A stretch of DNA of 64,000 nt from Papio anubis. Its lineage: Eukaryota > Chordata > Mammalia > Primates > Cercopithecidae. The position numbers and the translations under genes were made by a program. Every line of letters starts with the position of its first letter. The stretch's first letter is position 1. The DNA lies in the NCBI RefSeq assembly GCF_008728515.1, contig NW_022167319.1, positions 186,001 through 250,000 of the forward strand, in the 5' to 3' direction. Below are positions 11,989 to 24,245 of this stretch, in pieces. Below the pieces are notes generated by a model, which did not search any database, was not told the DNA's origin, and worked only from the letters and a program-made list of their open reading frames with translations.

Positions 11989-12109
11989 GCTGGGCATGAT
12001 GGCTCACACCTATAATCTCAGCACTTCGGGAGGCCGAGGCAGGAGGACTGCTTGAGTCCTGGAGTTCAAGACTAGCCCAGACAACGTAGTGAGACCCATC
12101 TCTAAGTAA
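11989..12109 (+). mobile_element. Alu left monomer
   Basis: Only the left arm is present (GCTGGGCATGATGGCTCACACC to GTGAGACCCATCTCTAAGT). Either a fossil left monomer or a truncated Alu inserted in the L1. Confidence 0.8.
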
Positions 12110-12949
12110 ATTTAAAACAAAAATGAAAGAATTTTACAGCTGAACAGCAACAACAATGAACAACCTGATTTTAAAATGAGCAAAGACTATGAATAGACAT
12201 TTCTCCAAACAAGATATACAAATAGCCAATAGGCACATGAAAAGATGCTGAACATCATTAATCATTAGGAAAATGCAAATCAAGCCACAATGAGATACCA
12301 TTTCACACCTATTAGAATGCCTACTATCAAAAAACTACAAAACAACAAGAGTTGGACAGGATGTAGAGAAATTAGAACCTTTGTGCCCTGGAGAAAGTAG
12401 AACCTCTGTGCCCTGGTAATGTAAAACGGTGCAGTCAGTACAGAAAATAGTATGGTGGTTCCTCAAAAAATTAAATATATAATTCCTATATAATCCAGGA
12501 ATCCCACTTCTGGGTATAAATCCAAAAGATCTGAAGGCAAGGTCTCAGAGATGCTTGCACACCCATGTTCACAGCAGCATTCTTCACAACAGCCAAAGGA
12601 TGGAAGCAACCCATGACCGTCAATGGATGAACAGATAAACAAAATGTGGTATATTTCACAAAGGAATATTATTTGGCCTCAAAAGGGAAGGAAATTCTGA
12701 AAGATGTCACAACATGGATGAACCTTGAGGACATTATGCCATATGAAATAAGCCAGTCATGAAAAGACAAATACTATATGATTCCACTAATATAGAGTAC
12801 CTAGAGTAATCAAATTCATAGAGAGAGAAAGTAGAATAAAGGTTGCCAGGGACTAGAGCAAGTGGGGAATAGGGAGTTATTGTTTAATGGGTACAGAAAT
12901 ATAGTTTTGCAAGATGAAGAGTTTTGGAGATTGGCTGTACAACAATATG

Positions 12950-13257
12950 TTGTTGTTGTTGTTATTGTTGTTTGAGACAGGGTCTCATTCTGTCACCAAG
13001 GCCGGAGTGCAGTGGTGTGATGATCACAGCTCACTGCAGCCTCAAACTCCTGGGCTCAAGCAATCCTCCCACCTCAGCCTCCCAAGTAGCTATAACTACA
13101 GGTGCATGCCACCACATCCAGCTAATTTTTTTATTTTTTGTATAGACGGGGTCTCACTATGTTACCTAAGCTGGTCTTGAACTCCTGGGCTCAAGCGATC
13201 CTCCTGCCCCAGCCTCTCAAAGTGCTGGGATTACAGCTGTGAGCACCATGCCTGGCC
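12950..13257 (-). mobile_element. Alu with a TTG-rich tail
   Basis: Antisense Alu whose tail has become a (TTG)n run at 12950-12972. Target-site duplication at 12933-12949 and 13259-13275 (GGYTGTACAACAATATG, one mismatch). Confidence 0.92.
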
Positions 13258-13375
13258 TGGTTGTACAACAATATGAATGTACTTAACACTACTGATCTGT
13301 ACACTTACACATGGTTAAGATGGTTAACTTACATTATGTGTACTTTACCACAATTTAATTTTTTTTAATTTAAGT

Positions 13376-13794
13376 ATACATTTACATTCTAAATGTTTAT
13401 TAAATGCCCAACCATCCAGCTGTTTCAAAAAAGGCACATCTCCAAAGATGACCTATGATAACTACATTGGGCCTTGGCTGTTGGATTATTCCTACAGAGT
13501 TGAATTAAGAGGGGCTTAAGTAACTCATTAATTAGAACTTCATTACTAAGGTACTGAAGGATTTCACTGCATAGGAAATTAATGTATGTGGGGTCTACAA
13601 TTTTTAGTAGGGTTCTGTCATTTTCTATTAATATTTTGTTTTTATAGAGTCTTAAAAAAATAAGAAAACCCCACATTTCCACCTATATCAGAATATCTGG
13701 TCACAATGACACTGTACCCACTCTAGGTCATTAAAGCCTGCTTTTGCTCAGAGATCACTGCCAGGGTTACCTCCTGAAAAGCAAGTAATGAACA
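13376..13794. other. No recognised feature
   Basis: Unique-looking sequence with no family I can name. Confidence 0.35.
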
Positions 13795-13801
13795 CTAAGC
13801 C

Positions 13802-14098
13802 TTTTTTTTTTTTTTTTGAAACAGAGTCTCACTCTGTCATCCAGGCTGGAGTGCAGTGGCGCAATCTCAACTTACTGCAAGCTCCACCTCCAGGGTTCAC
13901 GCCATTCTCCTGCCTCAGCCTCCCAAGTAGCTGGGACTACAGGCACCTGCCACCACGCCCAGTTAATTTTCTGTATTTTTAGTAGACATGGGATTTCACC
14001 GTGTTAGCCAGGATGGTCTCGATCTCCTGACCTCGTGATCCGCCCACCTTGGCCTCCCAAAGTGCTGGGATTACAGGTGTGAGCCACCGCGCCCAGCC
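13802..14098 (-). mobile_element. AluY/S-like element
   Basis: Full-length antisense Alu with a 17-base T-run; short duplication CTAAGCC at 13795-13801 and 14098-14104. Confidence 0.9.
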
Positions 14099-14104
14099 TA
14101 AGCC

Positions 14105-14697
14105 ATGTATTTTTTATTGGATTCTCTAAAGTAAGATGAGTCAGGCTCCAAGTGTCAGAAGATCTGTCTCATGCTAATGAAAACAAAGATATTTACTGTT
14201 TAATCCCCTTTTATCCAAGTACATCAATGTTCTTGGTAAACATTAATCAAATGGAAATTAAGGCATGTCCTCAGGATATATGAAGGCATTGGGCTTTCAA
14301 AAACTCACACAAGAAGCATCTAGATCCAACAACTAATTTACAAAGCAACACACTGAACTACACCATGGCAATATAATTAGCAAAAACTAGACTGTGGGAA
14401 ACTATGCAGGAAAAATTATACAGTTTTTTCAACAAAATAAATTTCAAGGAAAAAAGAAAAGAAAAAGATAGAGTAAGAATCTATAGCTTGAGACTTACAA
14501 TAAGTATCAACCAGTTGCAATACCTGAACCTTGATTAGAACAAAGTAGAAAAAAAGAGTATGACATTTATGAGACAATAGGAAATGCAAAAATTGGCTTG
14601 ATATTTGATAATATTAACGAATTATAAACATTTTTAGGTGTCATAATGGTTTTGTGGTCATACATAGATATACAGATTTTTTTAAGTGCTTACGTTA
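14105..14697. other. No recognised feature
   Basis: AT-rich; A-rich stretch AAAAAAGAAAAGAAAAAG near 14450 only. Confidence 0.35.
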
Positions 14698-15250
14698 GAG
14701 ATAATCTGTTAGGGATCCCCAGACCACACTCAGGTTTGGTGATCTGGTAGCAGGGTTCACAGGACTCAGCATATAACTGTACTCGTGGCCAAGATTTATT
14801 ATAGCAAAAAGGCACAGAGCAAAATCAGCAAAAGTAAAAGGTGCATGAGATAATGTTTAGAGGAAACCAAATACAGGTTTCGAAGAGCCCTCTCGCAGTG
14901 GAGTCACACAGGATGGGCTTAATTCCCCCAACAGCCAGTTACAATAATGCTGTCTACCAGAGAGGCTCATAGGGACACATTGCTCAAAGTTTTTACTGAG
15001 GACAGGTTACATAGGCTCATTCTGTATAGCACTTACCAAGATTCCAGACTCCCAGAAGGAAAGCAAGTATTCACCATAAACCATGTAGTTTGCACACAAA
15101 GCTTAGGCGCAGTACACTACTACTAGTTAGGGTGCTTGAGAACCCTTCCAAAATCCAAATTCCCAGATGCTTGCCAAGGGCCAACCTTGTAAACAGATCT
15201 TCCAACGGATAGCAGTCAGGCCTTTCAAAGGATAGCAGTCAGGCCTGCTA
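14698..15250 (-). mobile_element. Probable ERVL-type LTR
   Basis: Phrases such as CACACTCAGGTTTGGTGA, GACTCAGCATATAACTG and CCAGACTCCCAGAAGGAAAG match my memory of an antisense ERVL-class LTR of the MLT2 kind. Subfamily and exact ends are uncertain. Its right end contains a direct repeat GGATAGCAGTCAGGCCT at 15207-15223 and 15230-15246. Confidence 0.5.
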
Positions 15251-15384
15251 TGCTCTTTTCTGCACAGATACACTGTGGAATATTTGGGATGAATTAACAG
15301 TATGTCTGGGACTTGCTTCAAAATAATATGGAAAGGCAAAAGTGGGTGAGGGTATAGCTGATATAACACTGGCCAGGAGTTGAT

Positions 15385-15480
15385 ATTGTTGAAGTCGGGG
15401 CCCAGCTACATGGGAATTTATTGTACTGTTCTTTCTACTTTAGTATATAGGTTAGATTTTCCCATAATAAAAACTTTTGG
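15385..15480 (+). mobile_element. L1M 3'-end fragment
   Basis: TTGTTGAAGTCGGG followed by ACATGGGAATTTATTGTACT and a terminal CCATAATAAAAACTTTTGG is the usual layout of an L1M 3' terminus. Confidence 0.5.
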
Positions 15481-15937
15481 TTGTTTTTAAACATAGGGGA
15501 AAACTCAGAGTTAGTGCTTAGGCTATGAGTCAACAGAGCCTATAGGCTGGTGGGGATGAGAAGCAGAGTTTATGGAACCCTTAGTCTATCATCAAGGCCT
15601 GAGGGAAGAAAGGTTAGCGCAGGCCATACGTGAAAAAGGCTTTCGATTGGGACTCTCAAGAGTCAGTTAACATGTTTTGGAAGATAGAGATAGAAAAGGT
15701 AGTCTTTCGTCCAAGAAAAACTAAATCTCAGAGTCAGAAGTTTGAGAGTAATTTAATTATAGCCACAGATTAAGTGGCTGGCAAATGATCTTCAACAATC
15801 TATGGAGCATTGCAAATGAGATATATTATACTTTGAATCATTAATTCCAGAGCTATAAAGTAAATATGTAGCCACTCTTTCCCATAGCACATTAATGAAG
15901 AATGGAGAATGTTTCTTCCATTTCAAAAATTTATTAC
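15481..15937. other. No recognised feature
   Basis: Single-copy-looking sequence. Confidence 0.35.
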
Positions 15938-15938
15938 T

Positions 15939-16241
15939 GGAGCCGGGCATGTTGGCTCACACCTGTAATCCCAGCACTTTGGGAGGTCGAGGCAGGTAGA
16001 TCACTTGAGGTCAGGAGTTTGAGACTAGCCTGGCCAACATGGTGAAACCCTGTTCTACTAAAAATACAAAAATCAGCTGGGCATGGTGGGAGGCGCCTCT
16101 AATCTCAGCTACTTGGGACGCTGAGGCACGAGAATTGCTTGAAGCTGGGAGGCAGAGGTTGCAGTGAGCTAAGATCGTGCCACTGCACTCCAGCCTGGGC
16201 GACGGAGCGAGATTCAGTCTCAAAAAAAAAAGAAAAAAAAA
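15939..16241 (+). mobile_element. AluS-like element
   Basis: Full-length sense Alu with an A-rich tail interrupted by one G. Confidence 0.9.
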
Positions 16242-17046
16242 TGTATTCTTTAGCACTAATACTTGCTTACACCACAATATTATACTCTAGAAGACATTAG
16301 GCTCAGTGTATCTAAAACCTCGACAACAAGGTCCACACACTAGAAATATTGTGCATTCTGAGACTGTGACGCAGCCTCCACAGACAAGAATTAAAGGAAG
16401 TGACGGAAATATGGGCAAAAGTATATCCTTTATCTGAAACTATAAATAATCTGTATTCAATAATAAATTATCTGAAACACAAATATTATGAAACCATATT
16501 TTAGCTTGTATCATATAAGAGTAGAAAAAAACAACTAAGCCCAAGAGCAAACTTCCAGCATAGAAAGCTTCACCGCCTGGCCCCTCGCTTCAACACCCCA
16601 CAATCTGAGATGTCGACCTGTAATAAGACAGAAAAGAATGAGGCAGGGAAGACCAGAGTAAATCAGCAATACAGGGTCAAACATCTTCCCTATATCATAT
16701 GAAGGAAATACATGTTTATCACTGAATGGTGCCATCTTTGATCTCCAAACAAAAAGCATTAATGACTCATTATCAAAACATTCCCTATTACTAAGGATGG
16801 CTTTTCACTAATCCACCTGCAATCTGTTATCCAATATGAACAAAAATATACGATGAAATCTCTGGCTGGGGACCAGAACAAAGCCCACAGATATACAAGG
16901 GACCAAGGGTCTTCTTGGTTCTCTGCTAACACCCACAGATCTTTCTTACCAATGGAAATCATTTAGTGTTGGATTACAAATATACTATAGTATCTAGTCA
17001 CAGAGGTCCTTCAAAATAACATGATTAAATAAAAGATCTAATGTTA
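16242..17046. other. No recognised feature
   Basis: AT-rich; no repeat family recognised. Confidence 0.35.
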
Positions 17047-17055
17047 TTTCTTGTT

Positions 17056-17353
17056 GTTTTGTTTTGTTTTGTTTTTTAATAGAGTTTTGCTCTATCGTCC
17101 AGTCAGGAGTACAGTGGCACCATCTCGGCTCACTGCATCCTCCCTGTCACGGGTTCAAGAGATTCTCCTGACTAAGCCTCCCAAGTAGCTGGGACTTCAG
17201 GCACACACCACCACGGCTAATTTTTGTATTTTTAGTAGAGACGGGTTTTTGCCAAGTTGGCCAGCCTAGTCTCGAACTCCTGCTCTCAGGTCATCCATCC
17301 ACCTCGGCCTCCCAAAGTGCTGGGAATACAAGCATGAGCCACTGTGCCCGGCC
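17056..17353 (-). mobile_element. Alu (older)
   Basis: Antisense Alu with a TTTTG-rich tail; duplication TTTCTTGTT at 17047-17055 and 17354-17362. Confidence 0.9.
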
Positions 17354-17362
17354 TTTCTTGTT

Positions 17363-17684
17363 ATTTATTATCCTAGGTGCTAGGTGCCAAGCTATGGGCA
17401 AGTGTTAAGGATTCTGCTGAATGTATCTACCTGAGCACTTCAATGCATAAGCAAGAACAAGTATTGCATAGACTTTACAATAAATGTTAAAGGTTAACAA
17501 TAACATAATTCTCAACAATGTCCAATTGGCAAATTAATTTTCCTTATACTATCTACAAGCTTCAATGTTAGCATTCATTCTTGAGATATATGATATATAT
17601 ATATCCATATTTTTTGACCTATATCAAAATATATTTAAGCCCAAAATACTAAAAAAATTAAATTGACTTTAAAATGTCTAAAAT
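17363..17684. other. No recognised feature
   Basis: AT-rich, with a short (AT)n run at 17592-17602. Confidence 0.35.
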
Positions 17685-18250
17685 TCAACTATCCAAAGCA
17701 AACCTAAGTGTCCAGTAACAAATGAATGGATAATGAAAATATACTCTCTCTCTATATACACACACACACACACACACAATAGAATACTACTATTCAGCCT
17801 TAGGAGGAAGTCTTGTCATTTGGGACAACATGAATGAACCTGGAGGACATTATGTTAAGTGAAATAAGCTAGTCACAGAAAGATAAATACTGCATGATTT
17901 CACTTATATGTGAATTGTAAAAAAGTCGAAGTTATAGAAGCAGAGAGTGAAATGGAGATTACCAGAGGCTGAGGGTCAGGAACACTGGGGAACTACTGGT
18001 CAAAAAACACAAAATTTCAGTTAGACAGGAAGAATAAGTTCAAGAGATCTATTGCACTTCATGATGATCATGGTTAATAACAATATATTGTATATCTGAA
18101 AATTGTTGACAGTAGATTTTGTGTTCTCATCACAAAAAAAAAGGTGAGGTAATGCATATGTTAAACAGCTTGATTTAGCTATTCCATAGTGTATACATAT
18201 ATCAAAACATCATATTGTAAGCCATAAATATATACAGTATTTACTTGTCA
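17685..18250 (+). mobile_element. L1 ORF2 3' end and 3' UTR
   Basis: L1 text (AATAGAATACTACTATTCAGCC, GGAGGACATTATGTTAAGTG, AATAAGCTAGTCACAGAAAG) on the plus strand. A (CA)11-type microsatellite (17757-17779) has grown inside it at the usual TATATACACACA position. Confidence 0.85.
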
Positions 18251-18470
18251 ATTAAGATAAGTAAATAGATAAACAAGTTTAAGAAGCAAAAATGGACACT
18301 GAGTGGTCAAAAGAGAAGGCATAAAGTCCTTGTATGCATTAAAGCTTTTCTTGGGAGAGAATCCCTTGTTTTCATTCAAAAACTCTACCTCTAGCCTTAT
18401 TTTATAATTTTATCTGTTATACAGTTTCCAAGTTCATCTGAGTTTAAAGTTAGAACATTAATGTTGTCCT

Positions 18471-18685
18471 CAGGGTGGGGAACATCACACCCCGGGGCCT
18501 GGTGTGGGGTGGGAGGCAGGGGGAGAGATAGCATTAGGAGAAATACCTAATGTAAATGACGAGTTAATGGGTGCAGCAAACCAACATAGCACATGTGTAA
18601 CAAACCTGAACATTGTGCACATGAACCCTAGAACTTAGAGTATAATTTTAAAAAAAGAGAGAGAAATTTTTTTAAAAAAAAGAAA
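18471..18685 (+). mobile_element. Short 5'-truncated L1PA insertion with target-site duplication
   Basis: About 215 bp of a primate L1PA 3' end (GAGATAGCATTAGGAGAAA, AATGACGAGTTAATGGGTGC, AACCTGAACATTGTGCACATG) ending in an A-rich tail. Exact duplicated target ATTAATGTTGTCCT at 18457-18470 and 18686-18699. A classic target-primed reverse transcription product. Confidence 0.93.
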
Positions 18686-18699
18686 ATTAATGTTGTCCT

Positions 18700-19552
18700 A
18701 AGTAGCATAAACTGGCTTGAGTTAAGTTAAGGCAGGCAAAGAAGATTATAAGGATATAGGTCCCTTCATGAAGCCCAAAAACAGGAACAGTGCTTCAGAC
18801 AGGACTGGAAACAGGGCTGAGACGGCTCATCATCCCTCTCGGTTTCTTGTCTCTGCTCATTTGTGTATATCTGCCCCCCGTGCTTTCTAGGCCACGTGGC
18901 TGTTAAAAGATGCCCACTGCATAGCTCCTGAGCTTCCAGTTTACAGGTGTAACTACAGACAGTAAGCCTCCTCCCCTGGAAACGTTACAGGAAATGGACA
19001 CGGAATGACCGCGTTGCCACTCCCGGTCCAGCCCCTTGTGGCTGAGGTGAGAGAGGAAGTCAAGTTATAAAATGGCTGGGGATTAAAGAAGGTTCTTACA
19101 ATCTAGGAAGACCCTCCAAAGAGTATTCGCTACAGAAGGAAAGCTGTGAAAATACAGGGATCTAGAGAAGCTTTGAAAATACAACAAAAAGTAAGGGTTG
19201 ATAACCTTATAATGAAGGATACAGGCCCTCCAAATATTTTGACTTGAGGTAGTTTAGTATATGGGCAAATATCCCATAACACCTTAGTAGACTATAAGGG
19301 ATTCATTGTACTATTGGACTACTGATGACTCATCACTCAGGAAAGTTTAAGTTGTATTAAATACACAATTTGAGAAGAACGCAATGCCTCCCTCAGTCAA
19401 CCCCATGAGGTGCTGTGAAACCGGAATGCCTTTCCTTCAGGGTAGTTCTGAGTTGGCACAATGGGGATAGGCCTTTACTAAACCTGCGCAACAACCAGTC
19501 AGTCACTAGATATAGGCTGCCCTGCAAGAAGGTGTGATCTTGGGTGAAACAG
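18700..19552. other. No recognised feature
   Basis: Less AT-rich than its surroundings at 18770-19080. Holds one E-box in a palindromic context (GCCACGTGGC at 18892-18901). No gene or repeat family recognised. Confidence 0.35.
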
Positions 19553-19846
19553 CTTTTTTTTCAGACAGAGTCATCTTGCTCTGTCACCCAGCCTGCATTG
19601 CAGTGACACAATCATGACTCACTGCAACTTCCACCTCTCAGGCTCAAGCAATTCTCCCACCTCAGCCTTCTGAGTAGCTGGGACTACAGGCATGCACCAC
19701 CATGCCCAGCTAATTTCTGTATTTTTAGTAGAGACAGGGTTTCGCCATGTAGCCTAGGCTAGCCTCAAACTCCTGGGATCAAGGGATTCACTCACCTCAG
19801 CCTCCCAAAGTGTTGGGATTACAGGTGTGAGCCACTGCACCCAGCC
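19553..19846 (-). mobile_element. Alu (AluJ/S-like)
   Basis: Full-length diverged antisense Alu. Confidence 0.9.
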
Positions 19847-20003
19847 CGAGAAAAAAATGTTAAGAGCAGCTGGCAGCAGATGGAATGAGGAGTCAGGATG
19901 GCAAGTCTCAACAAATTTCAAAAAATATACACAGATAATGGAGTATGTTCACTGTTCACAGCGAAATTATGCTAGAAGTTGAGAGCAGATGTCCTCAAAT
20001 AGC

Positions 20004-20004
<1 letters not shown>

Positions 20005-20034
<30 letters not shown>

Positions 20035-20037
20035 CAT
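20005..20037. repeat. (TACA)n microsatellite
   Basis: Eight uninterrupted TACA units just upstream of an Alu. Confidence 0.95.
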
Positions 20038-20065
20038 AAAATTTAAATATTTAAAAGAAGAAATT

Positions 20066-20361
20066 GGCTGGGTGCGGTGACTCACGCCTGTAATTGGCCC
20101 AGTGCTTTGGGAGGCTGAGGTGGGTGGATTGCCTGAGCTAAGGAGTTCGTGACCAGCCTGGGCAACATGGTGAAACACTGTCTCTACCGAAATACAAAAA
20201 ATTAGCCAGGCGTGGCAGCGTGCACCTGTAGACCCAGCTACTCCGGAGACTGAGGCAGCAGAATTGCTTGAACCCGGGAGGTGGAGGTTGCAGTGAGCCA
20301 AGATCATGCCACTGCATTCTAGTCTGGGCAACAGAGCAAGACTCCGTCTCAAAAAAAAAAA
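20066..20361 (+). mobile_element. AluS-like element
   Basis: Full-length sense Alu, A-run tail; AGAAATTG occurs on both sides as the likely target duplication. Confidence 0.9.
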
Positions 20362-20384
20362 GAAATTGAGAGCAGAAGGATAAC

Positions 20385-20775
20385 TTAAAAACTGCCAAAT
20401 TTTTGGAAATAAACCCATTTCTTTATGAAATGATTCACAGAAAAACTATCAAGGGAAATTAATAAATAAATGAACAACAATAAAAATTCAACATATCAAA
20501 ACCTGAGAAATATAGCCAAAGTGTTGCTTCGAGAGAAATTTACATCCTTAAATCATATATTAGAAGTGAAGAAAGGCTGAAAAGCAATGTCTGAGCATTC
20601 ATCCCAAGAAGCTAGAAAAAGAATAGCAAATTAAAGAAAGTAGAAAAAAGAAAATAACAAAGATAAACACAAAATCAGCAAACTAGAAAATAATTGTACA
20701 ATAAAGACAAATCAACAAAGCCAAAAATTAATTATTTGAGAAGACTAATAAAATTATAAAACACTAGTAGGTACA
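20385..20775 (+). mobile_element. L1 ORF2 fragment
   Basis: A-rich degraded L1 ORF2 text (AAGTGTTGCTTCGAGAGAAA, AATCAACAAAGCCAAAAATT, GAAGACTAATAAAATTATA). Confidence 0.7.
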
Positions 20776-20779
20776 GATA

Positions 20780-21425
20780 TAACCTATGTAAACAATTCCC
20801 TATTGCTGGACATCTACGTTATCTCCACTTGGATACACTATTCCACAGCACTGACATAATCATCCTTCCAATATTCACTCATGCTTATTTCCTGCAAATA
20901 AATTCTTAAAATTATGACTGTTACCTCAAAGGGTGTGAAAAATTCTATGGCTTCTGATACATATATTGTGCTAAATTGCCCTATAGAAAGATTGAACCAA
21001 TTTTACTCCCACTAGCAGTTTATGATAGTATTCATTTCCCTAAGAAATAAGTATGATTTTAAAAAATATTTATTAATTTGTTTGGTTAAAAAAACCTCTT
21101 CATTTTAATTTGCATTTCTTACATTACTAATGAGTTGAACACTTTCTCAATGTTTACTGGTTAAGTTTCTTTTGTGAATTGCCTTAGTGTTTTCTATTCT
21201 TCTATTAAGGTGTTAGCCTTTCTCACAGATTTTATTACTTTTTATATATTGATATTGAGCCCTGAACCAAAGAATTAAAAATATTTTCCTGTTCTGTCAG
21301 ATTGCTTATTAATGTCCTTGTTGTTGTAGAGAGCTTGAAACTGTTTATATTCTTGTCAATTTTTTTCCTTTATGGTTTGCCTTTATTTGATGTTTAGAAG
21401 TACCAACCCCATACCAAGATTATTG
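20780..21425 (-). mobile_element. L1M fragment, antisense
   Basis: Antisense old-L1 text (ACTCCCACTAGCAGTTTATG, AATTTGCATTTCTTACATTA, ATATTGATATTGAGCCCTGA). It faces the sense L1 fragment immediately to its left. Confidence 0.65.
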
Positions 21426-21429
21426 TGTG

Positions 21430-21855
21430 AATACTCACCCATATTAACCCCTAATGGAAGAGCAGTGGTAAAGACTTGAATTTCTACAAATGTCTTGCTG
21501 GCTCAGGAATGTAGTCAGGAATTCCATAAAGCATATCAAAGGTAAGACATCATTTAAGATTTTTAAAAACTAGAGATACTACTAGATTCTAGGCTTTGTG
21601 GGGCAGAGTCAAGGCAAGGCAAAATTGTGATGTGACTGAAATTGCTTTTAGTGGCCCAAAGTATCTTTTTTCTTTGCCTGTTTACTCCTGAAGCAGCTTT
21701 TCCTCCATCCCCAGTTCTAGCTACCTATCTCATTCTCAGTGAAGGAAGGACTGATACTGGTTTACCATAAGACATTAAAAATATTTATGCTTTTAAAAGA
21801 ACAACTTGCAAAGAGCATGGCCAAGAAAAGTTTGGGGAAGATTCTTAAGCATTAA
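21430..21855. other. No recognised feature
   Basis: Sequence between two antisense L1 pieces, no family recognised. Confidence 0.3.
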
Positions 21856-21859
21856 TGGA

Positions 21860-22912
21860 TTTTCTTTTTTTATTATTATTTTTAATTGTGATAAAATACA
21901 CATATTTACAATCTTAATCATTTTTAAGTATACATTTCAGTGGTGGTATTAAATGCATTTACTTTGTTGTGTAACCATCACCACCATCTATCCACAGAAC
22001 TTTTTCATCTTCCAAAACTGAAACTCCATATCCATTAAATGAACACCCCATTTTCCCCTTCCCTCAGCCACCAGGAACAACTACACTACTTTCTGTCTCT
22101 ACAGATTGTACTACTTTAGGTACTTCATGTAAGTAGAATCATACAGTATGTATCTTTTGTCACTGGCTTATTTCACATGGCATAATGTCCTCAAGGTTAT
22201 CCATGTTGAGGCATCTTTCAGAATTTCCTTCCTTTTTGAGGCTGAATAATGTTCCATTGTATAAATATACCACATTTTGTTTATCCATTCATCCACCAAT
22301 GGACACTGGGTTGATTCCATCCTTTGGCCATTGTGAATAATGCTACTGTGAACACAGATGTGCAAGTATCTCTTTGAGACCTTGCTTTGAATTCTTTTGG
22401 GTATATACCCAGAAGTGGGATTGCTGGATCATATGTTAATTATTATGTTTAATTTTTTTAGGGGGCCAGGTACAGTAGGTTACACCTGTAACCCCAGTGC
22501 TCTGGGAGAACAAGGCAGGGAGATCGCTTGGGTGACCACAGGATTTTGAGGATTACAGTGAGCTACAGTCACCCCTCTGCACTTCAGCGTAGGTGACAGA
22601 GGGATATTCTGTCTCTTAAAAATAAAAAATAAAATAAATAAAAATTTGAGGAACTGACGTACTGTTTTCTATAGGGGCTGCATTTTATATTACCACCACC
22701 AGTGCACAAGAGTTCCAATTTCTCCACATCCTCTCCAGCACTTGTTATGTTTGTTTTTGTTTTGTTTTGTGTGATAATAGGCATGAAATGATATTTCATT
22801 GTGGGCTAGATTTGCATTTCCCTAATGATTAATGATGTTCAGCATCTTTTCATGTGCTTATTAGCCATTTGAATATATTCTTGGAGAAATGTCTATTCAA
22901 ATCCTTTGCCCA
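21860..22912 (-). mobile_element. L1MA/MB-type 3' end, antisense, interrupted by a partial Alu
   Basis: Antisense L1 3' UTR and ORF2 end (ATTGTGATAAAATACACAT, GTGTAACCATCACCACCATC, TTCACATGGCATAATGTCCTC, ATTTGCATTTCCCTAATGAT). A 170-bp Alu piece at 22463-22640 splits it. Confidence 0.85.
22463..22640 (+). mobile_element. Partial Alu with central deletion
   Basis: Alu start (GGCCAGGTACAGTAGGTTACACC) joins directly to right-arm sequence (GAGCTACAGTCACCCCTCTGC); the middle is missing. Tail AAAATAAAAAATAAAATAAA. Confidence 0.75.
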
Positions 22913-22913
22913 A

Positions 22914-23214
22914 TTTTTTTTTTTTTTTTTGAGATGGAGTTTCACTCTTTTTGCCCAAGATGGAGTGCAATAGCATGATCTCAGCTCACTGCAACCTCCG
23001 CCTCCTGGGTTCAAGTGATTCTCCTGCCTCAGCCTCCTGAGTAGCTGGGAATACAGGCATGCGCCACCATGCCCAGCTAATTTTTTGTATTTTTAGTAGA
23101 AACCGGGTTTCACCACGTTAGCTAGGTTGGTCTCCAACTCCTGACCTCATGTGATCCGCCCGCCTTGGCCTCCCAAAGTGCTGGGATTACAGGCATGAGC
23201 CACTGTGCCTGGCC
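22914..23214 (-). mobile_element. AluS-like element
   Basis: Full-length antisense Alu with a long T-run, at the right end of the L1. Confidence 0.92.
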
Positions 23215-23255
23215 AGAAAACTTTTAACTCAAAAATGTCTCTTTGAAATACCTTT

Positions 23256-23566
23256 GGCCAGGTGTGGTGGCTCGTGCCTGTTATCCCAGCACTTTGGGAG
23301 GCCAAGGAGGGAGGATTGCTTGAGCCCCAGGGCTCAAGACCAGCCTAGACAACATAATGAGACCCCGTTTCTACAAAAAAATACACAAAAATTAGCTGGG
23401 CATGGTGGTGCGTCTGTAGTCCCAGCTGCTTGGGAGACCGAGGTGGGAGAATTGCTTTAGCCCAGGAGTTCAAGGCTGCAGTGAGGTATGATTGTGCCAC
23501 CGTACTCCAGCCTGGACGACAGAACAAATCCTTGGCTCTAAATAATAAAAATAAAAATAAGATAAA
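23256..23566 (+). mobile_element. AluJ/S-like element
   Basis: Full-length sense Alu, opposite in orientation to the neighbour 42 bp away, so the pair forms an inverted Alu repeat. Confidence 0.9.
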
Positions 23567-23961
23567 ATTGAAAAAGAAATATATTTGTTCACACTACTTG
23601 AAAAAAGAAAATATTTGTTTTTTGATTATAAAAGAATGTATGTTGATTATAAAAATTCAGATATTACATAATTGAATAAAGTATTAATAGAAAATGAAAA
23701 TCCCCCAAAATCTCACCCACAGAAAAAACTCTTTTAAACAGTCTAAACAGTCTAGTATAAACTTCCATAACATAGGCATACACACAGACACACCCACACA
23801 CACAAACACACACACACACACACACACACTGTATTTTACTTTTCTCTGCTTAACAATATATCCTGGACATTTATCCATATTAATATGAGATGCTGTTAAT
23901 TACCTTTTTTAAATAGTGGTCAAGATAGTATTTATATATATAAACTAATATTAAATTTTTG
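23567..23961. repeat. AT-rich interval with (CA)n microsatellite
   Basis: The interval holds an imperfect (CA)n run at 23779-23829. I recognise nothing else in it. Confidence 0.8.
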
Positions 23962-24245
23962 TTTGGGAGGCCGAGGCAGGCAAATCACCTGAGGTCAGGA
24001 GTTCCAGACCAGCCAGGCCAGTGAAACCTCGTCTCTACCAAAAACATGAAAATTATCCAGGCATCGTGGTGCACACCTGTAATCCCAACTACTCAGGAGG
24101 CTGAAGCAGGAGAATTGATTGAACCCGGTAGGCAGAGGTTGCAGTGAGCCAAGATCGTGCCACTGCACTGCAGCCTGGGCAACAGAGTGAGACTCCATCC
24201 CAATACATATATACACACATACATACATATATACATACATACATA
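23962..24245 (+). mobile_element. 5'-truncated Alu with (CATA)n tail
   Basis: Starts at the TTTGGGAGGCCGAGG box, lacking about 35 bases of the Alu start. The A tail has been replaced by ACATA repeats (24203-24245). Confidence 0.88.

Larger units (their letters stand above)
11025..13375 (+). mobile_element. L1M ORF2 3' part and 3' UTR, split by four Alus
   Basis: Fragments at 11025-11285, 11868-11988, 12110-12949 and 13259-13375 read in order as the end of L1 ORF2 (ACTCTTAGAAGAAAA, CCCAGAATATATAAAG, ACATTTCTCCAAACAAGATAT, CAACATGGATGAACCTTGAGG) and a 3' UTR ending in TACTTTACCACAATTTAAT. Two Alus sit between the first fragments, a half Alu at 11989 and an antisense Alu at 12950. Confidence 0.85.

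Noticed and set aside
20138..20418. Alu-derived open frames (many similar ones in the window)
   Set aside because: Phrases such as ECSGTILAHCNL and SLPSSWDYR are translated Alu, not genes.
23684..23888. Open frames with VCVCVCV or THTHTHT runs
   Set aside because: They translate the (CA)n microsatellite.
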